DNA of 64,000 nt from JAJTFA01 sp044351265 (lineage in GTDB: Bacteria > Bacteroidota > Bacteroidia > UKL13-3): contig JBILGC010000001.1 in assembly GCA_044351265.1 (NCBI GenBank), positions 62,001 to 126,000 on the forward strand, given 5' to 3'. Position 1 is the stretch's first letter. The number at the start of each line of letters is the position of its first letter. Both the position numbers and the translations under genes were made by a program. The notes beneath the pieces are model-generated. The model ran no database searches. It was not told where the DNA came from and saw only the letters and a list, made by a program, of their open reading frames with translations. Positions 54,513 through 63,783 of this stretch are shown piece by piece.

Positions 54513-55985
54513 CTAAATTAATAGTTTTTTCCATGAAGTTTCAGCAGCAATGATTTCGCTGATGCGATTGACAGGAATTCTTTCCTGCTTCATGTTATCG
54601 CGGTAACGAATGGTCACAGTTTCATCGGCCAGCGTATCATGATCTATAGTGATGCAAAAAGGTGTACCTAAGGCGTCCTGCCTGCGGTAACGTTTTCCTA
54701 TGGCATCTTTCTCTTCATAAAAACAGGTATAATCTGCCTTCAGTTCGTTCATTATTTGCTCGGCTTTTTCCGGCAGGCCATCTTTTTTGGTAAGCGGGAA
54801 AATAGCAACCTTATAGGGCGCTAGTTGCGGTGGTAAATTAAGTACCACACGTGTGTCCTTTTTATCTCCTTCACCTACTTCTTCTTCTTTGTATGAGGCA
54901 CACAACGTGGCTAAAAACAGACGGTCTAAACCAATGGATGTTTCAATAACATAAGGAATGTAGTTTCCGTAAGGCTTACCGGTGTTCTCGTCTATGTCAT
55001 TATCAAAGTACTGCATTTTTTTGCCCGACAATTCCTGATGGTTTCTTAAATCGAAATCTGTGCGGCTATGTATGCCTTCCAGCTCCTTGAATCCAAATGG
55101 AAAGGCAAACTCAATATCAACGGCAGCGTCTGCATAATGAGCGAGTTTCACATGATCATGAAAACGATACTTATCCTTTCCAAATCCTAATTTCTCATGC
55201 CATTTGATGCGTGCTTCTTTCCAATGGGCATACCACTCTTTTTGTGTTCCCGGTCTGATAAAAAATTGCATTTCCATTTGCTCAAACTCACGCATGCGCA
55301 TTATAAACTGACGGGCAATGATTTCATTTCTGAAAGCCTTACCCGTTTGGGCAATACCGAAAGGAATTTTCATCCTTCCTGTTTTTTGAACATTTAAAAA
55401 ATTTACAAAAATGCCCTGAGCAGTTTCGGGCCTAAGGTATACTTTATCTGCACCATCGGCCATTGCGCCCATTTCGGTGCTAAACATCAGATTAAATTGC
55501 CTTACGTCTGTCCAGATGCGTGTACCACTTATGGGGCAAGCGATTTCGTGGGCAATAATCAATTCTTTCAGCGCAGGCAAATCATTTTCGGTCATGGCTT
55601 TATCTAAGGCTGCTTGCAGTTCCTGTGCCTTATTGGTTTTGCCATCCTTTTCATAGCGTGCAATTTTATCCTCCAGCAACTGATCGGCACGGTAGCGTTT
55701 TTTAGAGTCTTTATTATCAATCATAGGATCGCTGAAACCATCTATATGTCCGCTTGCTTTCCATACCTGAGGATGCATAAAAATAGCAGCATCAATACCT
55801 ACGATATTTTCATGCATTTGTACCATGGATTTCCACCAGTAGGTACGCAAATTATTTTTTAGTTCTGCTCCATTTTGACCGTAGTCATAAACTGCGCCCA
55901 AGCCATCATAAATTTCACTTGAAGGGAAAACAAAACCATACTCTTTGGCATGGCTCACCACTTTCTTAAATAATTCTTCGCTCAT
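54513..55985 (-). CDS. glyS: Glycine--tRNA ligase (dimeric alpha2 type)
   Basis: A 490-residue class II aminoacyl-tRNA synthetase charging tRNA-Gly. It is the single-chain eukaryote/archaea-like form, not the alpha-beta form. Motifs: YGFVFPSSEIYDGLGAVYDY (16-35), MHPQVWKASGHIDGFSD, motif 2-like FRNEIIARQFIMRMREFEQM with EMQFFIRPG, and a motif 3-like ETSIGLDRLFLATL. C-terminal anticodon-binding domain starts near 390 (LAPYKVAIFPLTKKDGLP). Length is usual for the bacterial members. Gene symbol glyS follows common use; glyQS is also used. Divergent from the deacetylase-like gene. Confidence 0.95.
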   Translation of the reverse strand: MSEELFKKVVSHAKEYGFVFPSSEIYDGLGAVYDYGQNGAELKNNLRTYWWKSMVQMHENIVGIDAAIFMHPQVWKASGHIDGFSDPMIDNKDSKKRYRADQLLEDKIARYEKDGKTNKAQELQAALDKAMTENDLPALKELIIAHEIACPISGTRIWTDVRQFNLMFSTEMGAMADGADKVYLRPETAQGIFVNFLNVQKTGRMKIPFGIAQTGKAFRNEIIARQFIMRMREFEQMEMQFFIRPGTQKEWYAHWKEARIKWHEKLGFGKDKYRFHDHVKLAHYADAAVDIEFAFPFGFKELEGIHSRTDFDLRNHQELSGKKMQYFDNDIDENTGKPYGNYIPYVIETSIGLDRLFLATLCASYKEEEVGEGDKKDTRVVLNLPPQLAPYKVAIFPLTKKDGLPEKAEQIMNELKADYTCFYEEKDAIGKRYRRQDALGTPFCITIDHDTLADETVTIRYRDNMKQERIPVNRISEIIAAETSWKKLLI

Positions 55986-56044
55986 AAGGCTGCAAATTAA
56001 GGGCTTATCGGCTTAATCACAATATTTCTTAAATTGCCGCAAAC

Positions 56045-57355
56045 ATGATTCTGATTTATAGCGAAAAAGACAGCCCTCGCCTGCGCTATGTGGTGCATGA
56101 ATTGCTTGAGCGAAGAATGGGACTGGAAACCCGCATTTGCACCAACCGGGAAACTTTTGAGGAATACACCCTGCCTAAGATTAATTACAGTGCTTTTGCC
56201 ATTGTTGGTGCACTTCATATTTACCCCAATGGACTATTACAGCAAACCACTATAGTCAATCAAAAAATAGCCGTAGTAAAACATCCGCAATGGCAGCATT
56301 TGTTTTTTGAACAGGCTGGGGCATCCATTCCATTTGACATTTTTGCTGCAGTATTCTGGCTACTTAGCCGCTATGAAGAATATAATGCATTGGATACGGA
56401 TGAACATGGACGTTTCATGCATGAGAAGGCATTAGCATATACAAACGGATTTCTTAACAAACCTTTGGTTGATATTTGGGCAGAGCAGTTAGGATATGTG
56501 ATCAGACAAATTTTTCCTGAGGTGATGATAAAAAAACCACCATTTCAGTTTTTAAGCACCATTGATATTGACTTTGCTTACCGCTATAAAGGTATTGGCG
56601 TGAAGCGCGGTGTTGCTAAACTAATAAAGGCAATCTTTGAATTACGCTTAACTGATGCGTTGCAACAGCTACAAACAATAGCAGGAGCAGAGAAAGATCC
56701 ATACGACACCTACACCTACATCAGCAAAACAGCACAGAACCATTCGGTGCCCCTGCTGTATTTTTTTCTATTGCGCACAGGAACACAGTTTGATAAAAAC
56801 ATTGACCCGATAAGTGCAGATATGCGGGCTCTTGCGATGAAACTGTCGCGCGAATTTGCCTGCGGAATTCATCCTTCTTACGGCTGCACCCATGAAATGC
56901 TGCAGGTAGAAATAAAGCAGCTTGAGGCTTATACGGGTAAGAATGTAAACCAAAGCAGGCTGCACTTTTTAAAAATAAACCTACCATACAGCTTTACCAT
57001 GCTTGCTGCAGCAGGCATAAAGGCTGACTACAGTATGGGCTATTCCAAACATTGCGGATTCAGGGCATCTACCTCAAATCCTTTTTATTTTTTTAACCTA
57101 CATACCAATGAATGTACTTCGCTACTGCTTTATCCTTCAGCCGTTATGGATACTGCTCTGCGATATGGAATGAAACTTGATACACACGAAGCGGAACAAA
57201 CTATTGAAAGCTGCATGAACGAGGTTGCGAAAACAGGGGGTATGTTTATAAGCATCTGGCACAATTCCAATTTAAGTAAGGCAGAAGGATGGATGGAATG
57301 GAGAGAAGTATTTGAGAAAATGCATAGATTAGCCTCGATAAAAATGCAGCCATAA
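56045..57355 (+). CDS. Polysaccharide deacetylase family (DUF7033-type) protein
   Basis: A 436-residue cytoplasmic protein without signal peptide. The N-terminal 150 residues match what I recall as a DUF7033-type domain (WLLSRYEEYNALDTDEHGRF). The C-terminal part resembles a NodB-like fold: STIDIDFAYRYKG (catalytic-type Asp pair), IHPSYGC (metal-binding-type His) and SIWHNSNLSKAEGW. Substrate unknown; neighbours suggest cell-envelope glycan. Its stop overlaps by 1 nt the start of the next gene (TAATG), so the two are translationally linked. Confidence 0.75.
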   Translation: MILIYSEKDSPRLRYVVHELLERRMGLETRICTNRETFEEYTLPKINYSAFAIVGALHIYPNGLLQQTTIVNQKIAVVKHPQWQHLFFEQAGASIPFDIFAAVFWLLSRYEEYNALDTDEHGRFMHEKALAYTNGFLNKPLVDIWAEQLGYVIRQIFPEVMIKKPPFQFLSTIDIDFAYRYKGIGVKRGVAKLIKAIFELRLTDALQQLQTIAGAEKDPYDTYTYISKTAQNHSVPLLYFFLLRTGTQFDKNIDPISADMRALAMKLSREFACGIHPSYGCTHEMLQVEIKQLEAYTGKNVNQSRLHFLKINLPYSFTMLAAAGIKADYSMGYSKHCGFRASTSNPFYFFNLHTNECTSLLLYPSAVMDTALRYGMKLDTHEAEQTIESCMNEVAKTGGMFISIWHNSNLSKAEGWMEWREVFEKMHRLASIKMQP

Positions 57356-58263
57356 TGATACAGCATTTAACACATGAGCAGATAGATAAAACCAAGTGGG
57401 ATGTTTGTGTGCAGCAATGCACCAATGCGCTGCCATATGCCTTTAGCTGGTATCTTGATAGGGTATCGCCAGGATGGGAAGCGCTGGTTAGCGGAGATTA
57501 TGAAAGTGTGATGCCCCTAACTTGGAAAAAAAAATGGGGTATCAAATACTTGTATCAGCCCTTTTTTACGCAACAACTGGGCGTGTTTTTTAAATCAAAA
57601 GAAACGCAACAAGAAGTTATTCATTTCATCAGAGCCATTACTAAATCATATAGGTTCATAGACATTCATTTGAATAGCGAAAATCATTTTGAGCACCTTG
57701 ACTTTAAACTGAGAAAAAGAAAAAACTATATTCTTCAATTAAACAAACCGTACGATAAGATTGCAAAGGGTTATGATAAGCATTGCATGCGCAATGTAAA
57801 GAAAGCAAAAAAGTTTAATCATTTTATTAAACCTGCAGAGCCTTCTGATATTATTGAGTTCTATAAAAAACACAAAGGCCTTGAAACAAAAAATGTAGGT
57901 AAATCAGATTATGCCGTGCTGGAGCAATTATGCAAAGAAGCAGCCAAACAAAAGATGATGATGGCCTATGGAGTGTATAATGATAATGAGGAGTTGCTGG
58001 CCGGAGGGTTATTTTTACTTTTTGCCAATCGGGCAATCTATCTGTTGGGAACCGCATCTGCAAAAGGAAAAGAGTCGAGAGCCATGTATGCACTGATAGA
58101 TTATATGCTGATGCAGCGTTGCGGCTTTCAGGTAGTTTTTGATTTTGAAGGATCTGAAATACCCGGCATTGCGAGATTTTTTAAAGGTTTTGGAGCAGAA
58201 AAAGAAACGTACTATAAACTTAAAATAAACCGATTACCATGGATAATCAGGTGGTTGAAATAA
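57355..58263 (+). CDS. GNAT/FemAB-like acyltransferase
   Basis: A 302-residue protein resembling the duplicated GNAT (FemAB/BioF2-like, Acetyltransf_6) fold. Supporting segments are PYAFSWYLDRVSPGWEALVS near the start, the HCMRNVKKAKKF basic stretch (141-152) and GLFLLFANRAIYLLGTASAK with a following SRAMYALIDYMLMQRCGFQV. The C-terminal FFKGFGAEKETYYKLKI is typical of the family. Such enzymes transfer aminoacyl or acyl groups, often to envelope sugars or peptidoglycan; the acceptor is unknown. Overlaps the deacetylase-like gene by 1 nt. Confidence 0.75.
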   Translation: MIQHLTHEQIDKTKWDVCVQQCTNALPYAFSWYLDRVSPGWEALVSGDYESVMPLTWKKKWGIKYLYQPFFTQQLGVFFKSKETQQEVIHFIRAITKSYRFIDIHLNSENHFEHLDFKLRKRKNYILQLNKPYDKIAKGYDKHCMRNVKKAKKFNHFIKPAEPSDIIEFYKKHKGLETKNVGKSDYAVLEQLCKEAAKQKMMMAYGVYNDNEELLAGGLFLLFANRAIYLLGTASAKGKESRAMYALIDYMLMQRCGFQVVFDFEGSEIPGIARFFKGFGAEKETYYKLKINRLPWIIRWLK

Positions 58264-58295
58264 AATTTTTGAGATAACAATAAACAAGATATGAA

Positions 58296-59171
58296 ATGAA
58301 AATAGCGGCCATCGATATTGGATCCAATGCAGTACGTTTGCAAATTGCACGAGTAAATGAGCCAGGCTCAGGTGAGCTGTTTAAACGTGTGGAATTTGTG
58401 CGCATTCCCATAAGGCTGGGCGATGATGCCTTTAAAGAGGGGAAAATAAGCAGTGAAAAGAAACAAATGTTTATCAAGGCTATGGAGGCATTTAGTTTGC
58501 TGATGGAGGCTTACGATGTGAAGCATTATATGGCCTGCGCAACAAGTGCCATGCGCGAAGCAAAAAACGGAGATAAAATAGTGAAGAAAGTTGAAGAGCG
58601 CTGTGGTCTAAGAATTGAAATCATTGACGGAAGGAGAGAGTCAGAGCTCATTCTTAAATCAATAAATCATTTATTTGAAAAAGATAAAACCTACCTCTCC
58701 ATTGATGTGGGTGGCGGAAGCACAGAAATGACTGTGATAAAAAATAAACGAGCCTTTGACTCCGTATCATTTGATGTAGGAACAGTTAGGTTGCTAGATG
58801 GCGCCATTAAAAAGAAAAACTGGGATGCAATGGAGCAGTATGTTAAAAACCATCTGACTGATGTTAAAAATGCAAAAGCCATAGCCACCAGTGGCACCAT
58901 CAATAAAATTGCTGCATTATTAAATCCCGGGTCTACAGAACTACACATTACATTTGAGCAGTTAGAGCGCTTTTATAAGCAAATAAAGAAACTAAGCTAC
59001 GATGAGCGTATAGAAATGTATAAACTAAATCCAGACCGGGCTGATGTTATTGAGCCTTCGGCAGAAATTTATATTAAGATACTGAAGTGGGCAGGTATTG
59101 AGCGCCTGCATGCACCAAGTGCCGGTTTAAAAGATGGGATATTGTATCAACTGCTAGAATACAAGAGCTAG
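58296..59171 (+). CDS. Ppx/GppA family exopolyphosphatase
   Basis: A 291-residue protein of the ASKHA superfamily (N-terminal two subdomains only). Phosphate-loop motifs: KIAAIDIGSNAVRLQIA (2-18) and LSIDVGGGSTEMTVI (about 133-147). ATSAMREAKNG is the usual middle motif, and ATSGTINKIAALL follows. Members hydrolyse polyphosphate or pppGpp; the short length lacks the C-terminal HD domain of long Ppx, so the exact substrate is uncertain. Start 32 nt after the acyltransferase stop. Confidence 0.9.
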   Translation: MKIAAIDIGSNAVRLQIARVNEPGSGELFKRVEFVRIPIRLGDDAFKEGKISSEKKQMFIKAMEAFSLLMEAYDVKHYMACATSAMREAKNGDKIVKKVEERCGLRIEIIDGRRESELILKSINHLFEKDKTYLSIDVGGGSTEMTVIKNKRAFDSVSFDVGTVRLLDGAIKKKNWDAMEQYVKNHLTDVKNAKAIATSGTINKIAALLNPGSTELHITFEQLERFYKQIKKLSYDERIEMYKLNPDRADVIEPSAEIYIKILKWAGIERLHAPSAGLKDGILYQLLEYKS

Positions 59172-59177
59172 CAAAAC

Positions 59178-59897
59178 TTAGGTATACATTTCATGAAATG
59201 CTTGAAGACTAATGAGCCCTAGGTATTGCTCTCTGTTCTGCTCAAACTTTCTAAAAGCATAAAATGGATTATCGTTTGTGATACGACAACCTGTTTGAGA
59301 CTTTCTAATAATCCCCACGCCCCAGTCTGTATTTACCACATGACAAGAGTGGGTGTCTGCCAGCCCAGAAGCACGGAAATCTACTATGGCTTTCCATACT
59401 GTACCATTCCAATAATCCCTGGCAGGTGTATTAAAGTCATAATAGTCTTCACGCGCATGGTGCAACGTTGGTGGGTTGCAATCATGTAACATCACAGTAC
59501 CATTATCTGTAATTGATTTGAGTGCATTACTGATATCTCTGCTTACCTGCTCATCGATATGCAGGCCGTCAATAAAAATGATATCATACTTGAATGTATT
59601 CTGCGCGAAAAACTCATCAGAAGTCATTTTAAAATCTACCTTGTAATCACCCTCTGCACCAGGGTCTACGCCATGTTTGGTTTCGCATACAATAAAATTA
59701 AAACACTCTTCCGGATTTCTTACGCCAATTTCGAGATAAGTTTTATACCCAAACTTTTCAATTAGCTTGTTAATGATGTCATAACGGGTAAAAACAGGGT
59801 GTATATTCACGGTATCTTTCTCTTCCAGGATTGCTTCAGGTGCGCTGCTTGCATTAATGTCTTGTGTAATGAGTTTGCGAAATATTTTATTAAGCAT
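59178..59897 (-). CDS. Class I SAM-dependent methyltransferase (glycan-associated type)
   Basis: A 239-residue soluble protein of the Methyltransf_24 type. SAM-binding motif I is KTYLEIGVRNPEECFN (about 51-66), and the acidic residue follows in GVDPGAEGD. DIIFIDGLHIDEQVSRDISN (about 105-124) is the motif of this group with a metal-type D/H cluster, and MLHDCNPPT follows. These enzymes often modify surface glycans. The position next to glycosyltransferases supports that, as inference. Convergent with the Ppx/GppA gene (6 nt apart). Confidence 0.8.
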   Translation of the reverse strand: MLNKIFRKLITQDINASSAPEAILEEKDTVNIHPVFTRYDIINKLIEKFGYKTYLEIGVRNPEECFNFIVCETKHGVDPGAEGDYKVDFKMTSDEFFAQNTFKYDIIFIDGLHIDEQVSRDISNALKSITDNGTVMLHDCNPPTLHHAREDYYDFNTPARDYWNGTVWKAIVDFRASGLADTHSCHVVNTDWGVGIIRKSQTGCRITNDNPFYAFRKFEQNREQYLGLISLQAFHEMYT

Positions 59898-60016
59898 GAA
59901 GCAAAAGTAAAAAAATAAATAACATATTTATGATACCCCAATCTACTATATTTAGCAAACACTGCACAGATAAGTTTTAGTATATTGCGCCACATCTGGT
60001 AAGCGTATTATTTACT

Positions 60017-62092
60017 ATGAATATTGATATCATTTCTGTTTTATATCATTCAGATAAGTGGTTAAAAGGCTTTTTTCAATCAATTGCTAAACTTGACTAC
60101 GACTTAAAAAAAATTAATTTGATTCTGGTAGATAATAGTCCTGAAGTAACCAATCTTGAATTAATTAACCAGGAGTCGCTTGCAGAAAAACTTGGCTCAT
60201 ATACCTATATACCTAGCAATAAAAATCTGGGATTTGGAGCAGCCAATAATTTAGGTGTAAAAGCCGGGAAATCGCCTTATGTATTCTTTTTGAACATTGA
60301 TACGGAGCTCACACCTGAATGTATGAACGAGCTAGCGGCTGAAATATATAATGCCAATGAGCAGGTTGCAGCATGGGAGTTTAGGCAGTTTCCATATGAA
60401 CACCCAAAATACTATAATCCTGTAAGCAGAGAAGTAACATGGGCCAGTGGTGCTGCACTTGTGGTGAAAAGGGGCATATTTGAACTCATTGGTGGATTTG
60501 ACGAAAACATTTTTATGTATGCCGAAGATGTAGATCTAAGCTGGCATCTTCGAAGACTGAATTACCGTATTATATACTGTCCGAAATGTGTAGTTTTTCA
60601 TTACTCATATAACGAAGAAGACGAAATAAAACCAACACAGTTTTATAACAGCATTTTCAACAATCTGATGCTGCGCTATAAGTATGGCAGTATTTTTCAA
60701 ATCATAGATGGTTATAAAATTATTAGCGCTGTAATAAACAGTAAATATCCGGTGTTTGAAGATCAGGGGTCAAGGTTGCGTAACATGTTACGCGGATCGC
60801 TGAGAAAGGGCCTGACTTTTAGAAAAAAAAGTTCAAGACTTTTGAATAAAAATTTTAAGCCGCAGTTTCACGAACTGGATTATGAATTGACAAGAAAAGG
60901 TGCTTTTTATAAAAATGTCCGATGGCAGGAATTTACTTTAAAACCCCTCGTATCAATTATTGTACGCACACACAAACGCCCACTTGTGCTTGAAGAAGCA
61001 ATAAAAAGCATCATCAACCAGACATATCCCAACATTGAAATAGTTGTCGTTGAGGATGGTAAAGATACAGCAAAGGGTTTAATAGAAAAATATCAAAATA
61101 AAGCCAATATTCAATATTATTTTACCGATGCGCAAAAAGGACGAAGCTATGCAGGGAACCTTGGAATGGGTAAAGCACGCGGAACATATCTGACTTTTCT
61201 AGATGATGACGACTTGATTTTTGCAGACCATATTGAAGTGCTTTTAAATGAAGCTCTCAGATCTCAGGCGGACTTGGTGCATTCCCCCTCCTTTTGCGTA
61301 AGCACTGAAATAAAGTCAACTAATCCATACATTTATATTGAAAAGAATTTTGATGCCAAGCACGACTTTGCTGCTGAGAAAGATGAGTTGCTTAACAATA
61401 ATTTATTCCCCATTCAATCCGTATTATTCAAGAAAGAATTATTTGAAAAATATGGCGGTTTTGATGAAAAAATAGAGTTTTTGGAAGATTGGGCATTATG
61501 GCTAAAATATGTTTTACCATCAAACATCTCCTACGTTGACAAACTTACGAGTCTTTATCGCGTTCCTGCAAGTGCAAGGCTATATAAGAAACGACTTAGT
61601 CAGCTTATGTCTACAAGAGATTATGTTTTGGCAAGATATGCAGGAAATTATCTTATGGAGAAGCAGGCTTTTAAACTGGCTGTTGAAGGAATCAAAGACC
61701 TTAAGCCCATTGAGGCTACTAGGGTATCAAAGTATATTGACCTGATAATATTTGGTTATAACTGTATGGAGATTTATGGCTGGGGGGTGGTTGACAAACG
61801 GGATAATTTTGATAAGTTATTTCTGAAAATTAACATCTTAGGCAATACCCTTTACTATAAAATAAACACCGACTACAGAAGGGATATTCAGCGAAAATTT
61901 CAGTCAAAAAACCGTAAACTGGGCTTCAAAGGAGTGCTTCAGATACTAGGCTTGAGAGGGAATTTTGTACCGGTTACGATTATTATGGTAAAAGGTAATG
62001 AGTTTTATGAATATAAGGTTACCTGGTTTAGAATTCATAAAAATATTTTTATGAATACCTTAAGAAGATATTTTCGCAGCGTTATCTGGTAA
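60017..62092 (+). CDS. Bifunctional glycosyltransferase with two GT2 domains
   Basis: A 691-residue protein. The first GT2 domain (about 1-235) has IDIISVLYHSDKWLKGFFQS, LVDNSPE, FFLNIDTELTPEC and the FMYAEDVDLSWHLRR segment, as in rhamnosyltransferase-like enzymes. The second (about 313-540) has PLVSIIVRTHKRPLVLEEAI, INQTYPNIEIVVVEDG, LTFLDDDDLIFADHIEVLL and FLEDWALWLKYVL. Both carry a DXD-like acidic motif. The C-terminal 130 residues are unassigned. No signal or membrane segments. Two domains suggest two successive sugar additions to a surface glycan. Its 3' end overlaps the next convergent gene by 11 nt. Confidence 0.88.
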   Translation: MNIDIISVLYHSDKWLKGFFQSIAKLDYDLKKINLILVDNSPEVTNLELINQESLAEKLGSYTYIPSNKNLGFGAANNLGVKAGKSPYVFFLNIDTELTPECMNELAAEIYNANEQVAAWEFRQFPYEHPKYYNPVSREVTWASGAALVVKRGIFELIGGFDENIFMYAEDVDLSWHLRRLNYRIIYCPKCVVFHYSYNEEDEIKPTQFYNSIFNNLMLRYKYGSIFQIIDGYKIISAVINSKYPVFEDQGSRLRNMLRGSLRKGLTFRKKSSRLLNKNFKPQFHELDYELTRKGAFYKNVRWQEFTLKPLVSIIVRTHKRPLVLEEAIKSIINQTYPNIEIVVVEDGKDTAKGLIEKYQNKANIQYYFTDAQKGRSYAGNLGMGKARGTYLTFLDDDDLIFADHIEVLLNEALRSQADLVHSPSFCVSTEIKSTNPYIYIEKNFDAKHDFAAEKDELLNNNLFPIQSVLFKKELFEKYGGFDEKIEFLEDWALWLKYVLPSNISYVDKLTSLYRVPASARLYKKRLSQLMSTRDYVLARYAGNYLMEKQAFKLAVEGIKDLKPIEATRVSKYIDLIIFGYNCMEIYGWGVVDKRDNFDKLFLKINILGNTLYYKINTDYRRDIQRKFQSKNRKLGFKGVLQILGLRGNFVPVTIIMVKGNEFYEYKVTWFRIHKNIFMNTLRRYFRSVIW

Positions 62093-63056
62093 TCCACCTG
62101 TGCATAAACAGTTGCTGTTCTTGCTTAAATTGCTTGTACTTAGCTGGATGAGAAAGTGGGTGACGTCTGGATACCGATTCGTGGTGAACAAGCTCTGCTT
62201 CAGGAATATAAAGATTAATGAATCCCTTTTGCTGTAAACGAAGACAAAAATCAATATCATTAAAATCTACAGCAAATGCTTCATCAAAGCCATTTATCAT
62301 TTCAAATTTTTCTTTACTCACCATTAAGGCTGCTGCAGTAACAGCTGGGTAATTTTTGCAAACCGAAACTTCCGTACAGTTTCTATCATAACCTGCAAAT
62401 AGGTGTTTAACTATACCATTTTTATATATCATGATCCCTGCATGCTGAATAGTAGAGTTGGGATAAAGAAGCTTGCAGCCTACAACTCCGACATTACTTA
62501 TAGCGGCATAAGATAATAACGTGCCGAGCCAATCTGCGCTGATTACTTCCGTATCATTATTTAGCATAACCAAATACTGGCCTGATGCTATTTTGCTTCC
62601 GAGGTTAATCAAGGAAGAAAAATTAAAAGAAGAATCCGTCTGCACATAATGAAACAACTTGAAAATTATGCGCGCCTCATCCATTAATTCATAGAATACT
62701 TTTTCTGTACTGCCATTATCAATAACAATTATCTCATAGTTTTTATATGCGGTTTTGCTATTTATCGATAGCAGACACTGCCTAAGAAGTTGGCTTTGAT
62801 TCTTTGAAGGAATAATGATGCTGATAAGGGGTCCTTCTATAGAATCAATTTTTTTTAAGTCTGCAATATTCTTTTGCAGAAACATTGGTTCACTGCACTT
62901 TTGGCACATGAACTTTCTAAAGAGTTTTTTAATGGGATTTGATGCATAGAAATAAAATGCGAGACGAAAACATGCCTGCCCAAAACCGGCATCGGCTCCA
63001 ACAATTGTTTTTATTCGATTTCTTATTGATGCCAAGCTAATGAAATGATTGATCAT
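62082..63056 (-). CDS. GT2 family glycosyltransferase
   Basis: About 324 residues from the ATG at 63056 (an ATG at 63074 is also possible and overlaps the upstream gene by 38 nt). GT2 motifs: PLISIIIPSKNQSQLLRQCL, YEIIVIDNGSTE, VMLNNDTEVISADWLGTLL and the GFDEAFAVDFNDIDFCLRLQ acceptor-site segment. Rhamnosyltransferase-like. The four-cysteine stretch RKFMCQKCSEPMF near residue 50 is unusual but not clearly a zinc site. It overlaps the ABC ATPase gene by about 20 nt, so the two are co-transcribed. Confidence 0.87.
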   Translation of the reverse strand: MINHFISLASIRNRIKTIVGADAGFGQACFRLAFYFYASNPIKKLFRKFMCQKCSEPMFLQKNIADLKKIDSIEGPLISIIIPSKNQSQLLRQCLLSINSKTAYKNYEIIVIDNGSTEKVFYELMDEARIIFKLFHYVQTDSSFNFSSLINLGSKIASGQYLVMLNNDTEVISADWLGTLLSYAAISNVGVVGCKLLYPNSTIQHAGIMIYKNGIVKHLFAGYDRNCTEVSVCKNYPAVTAAALMVSKEKFEMINGFDEAFAVDFNDIDFCLRLQQKGFINLYIPEAELVHHESVSRRHPLSHPAKYKQFKQEQQLFMHRWITR

Positions 63057-63783
63057 AATATGCACCCACCTCATCAATTGGGCCTATTTTGGCAATGCGG
63101 CCATTTTCCAGACACGCTCCTCTAGTGCAAATGCGCTTAAGTTCGGTAAGGCTGTGAGAAACATAAATAATTGTGGTGCCCGCTGCTTTCATTTCATTGA
63201 TTCGATCTGCGCATTTTTCCTGGAAGCCCTGATCACCTACCGATAATGCTTCATCTACAATCAGAATATCGGGAATGCGGCAAACTGAAATACTGAATGC
63301 AAGACGGGCCATCATACCGGCTGAGTAGCGTTTAATTTGCATATTTAAATCATCATGCGACAGCTCAGAAAAGTTTTTTATTACCTCTATCGATTCTTTT
63401 AACTCTTTTCCTCTAAGGCCAATGAGAGTGCCTAGGATTTTTATATTGTCATATCCGGAAAGTTCATGCTCTAAACCAGCACCTATTGCCAAAAGCGGGG
63501 CCACAGTACCTCTAATAGTTATACTGCCACTTTCGGGTGTAATTATTCCTGCGAGCGTTCTGAGCAATGTGCTCTTGCCTGAACCATTCTTTCCCATCAA
63601 GGCAAAGCATTCACCTTTTATTATATCAAGATTGAGTCCTTTAAGTACTTGCTTTTTTTGCAATGCCCGTTGTTTGCCAAACAGCATTACAGCATCTTTA
63701 AAGGAATTAACTCCGCTGCTGCTTATCCAAAAATTAACATATAAGTCTCTTACTGAAATTACGTAGTCTTCACTCATTGCCAT
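63037..63783 (-). CDS. Polysaccharide ABC exporter ATP-binding protein (Wzt-like)
   Basis: A 248-residue ATPase of the teichoic-acid/O-antigen exporter family. Walker A GKNGSGKST (64-72), signature YSAGM (153-157), Walker B DILIVDEA (172-179) and switch His210. VMLFGKQRALQKKQVLKGLN is the conserved start of the Wzt group. It lacks the C-terminal carbohydrate-binding domain of Wzt, so it resembles KpsT or TagH. The permease gene stop overlaps its start (TAATG), giving an operon of permease, ATPase and glycosyltransferase. Confidence 0.92.
   Translation of the reverse strand: MAMSEDYVISVRDLYVNFWISSSGVNSFKDAVMLFGKQRALQKKQVLKGLNLDIIKGECFALMGKNGSGKSTLLRTLAGIITPESGSITIRGTVAPLLAIGAGLEHELSGYDNIKILGTLIGLRGKELKESIEVIKNFSELSHDDLNMQIKRYSAGMMARLAFSISVCRIPDILIVDEALSVGDQGFQEKCADRINEMKAAGTTIIYVSHSLTELKRICTRGACLENGRIAKIGPIDEVGAYYDQSFH

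Noticed and set aside
63037..63077. Frameshift joining the GT2 and ABC ATPase genes
   Set aside because: Both proteins are complete with their own conserved ends; the overlap is ordinary operon packing.
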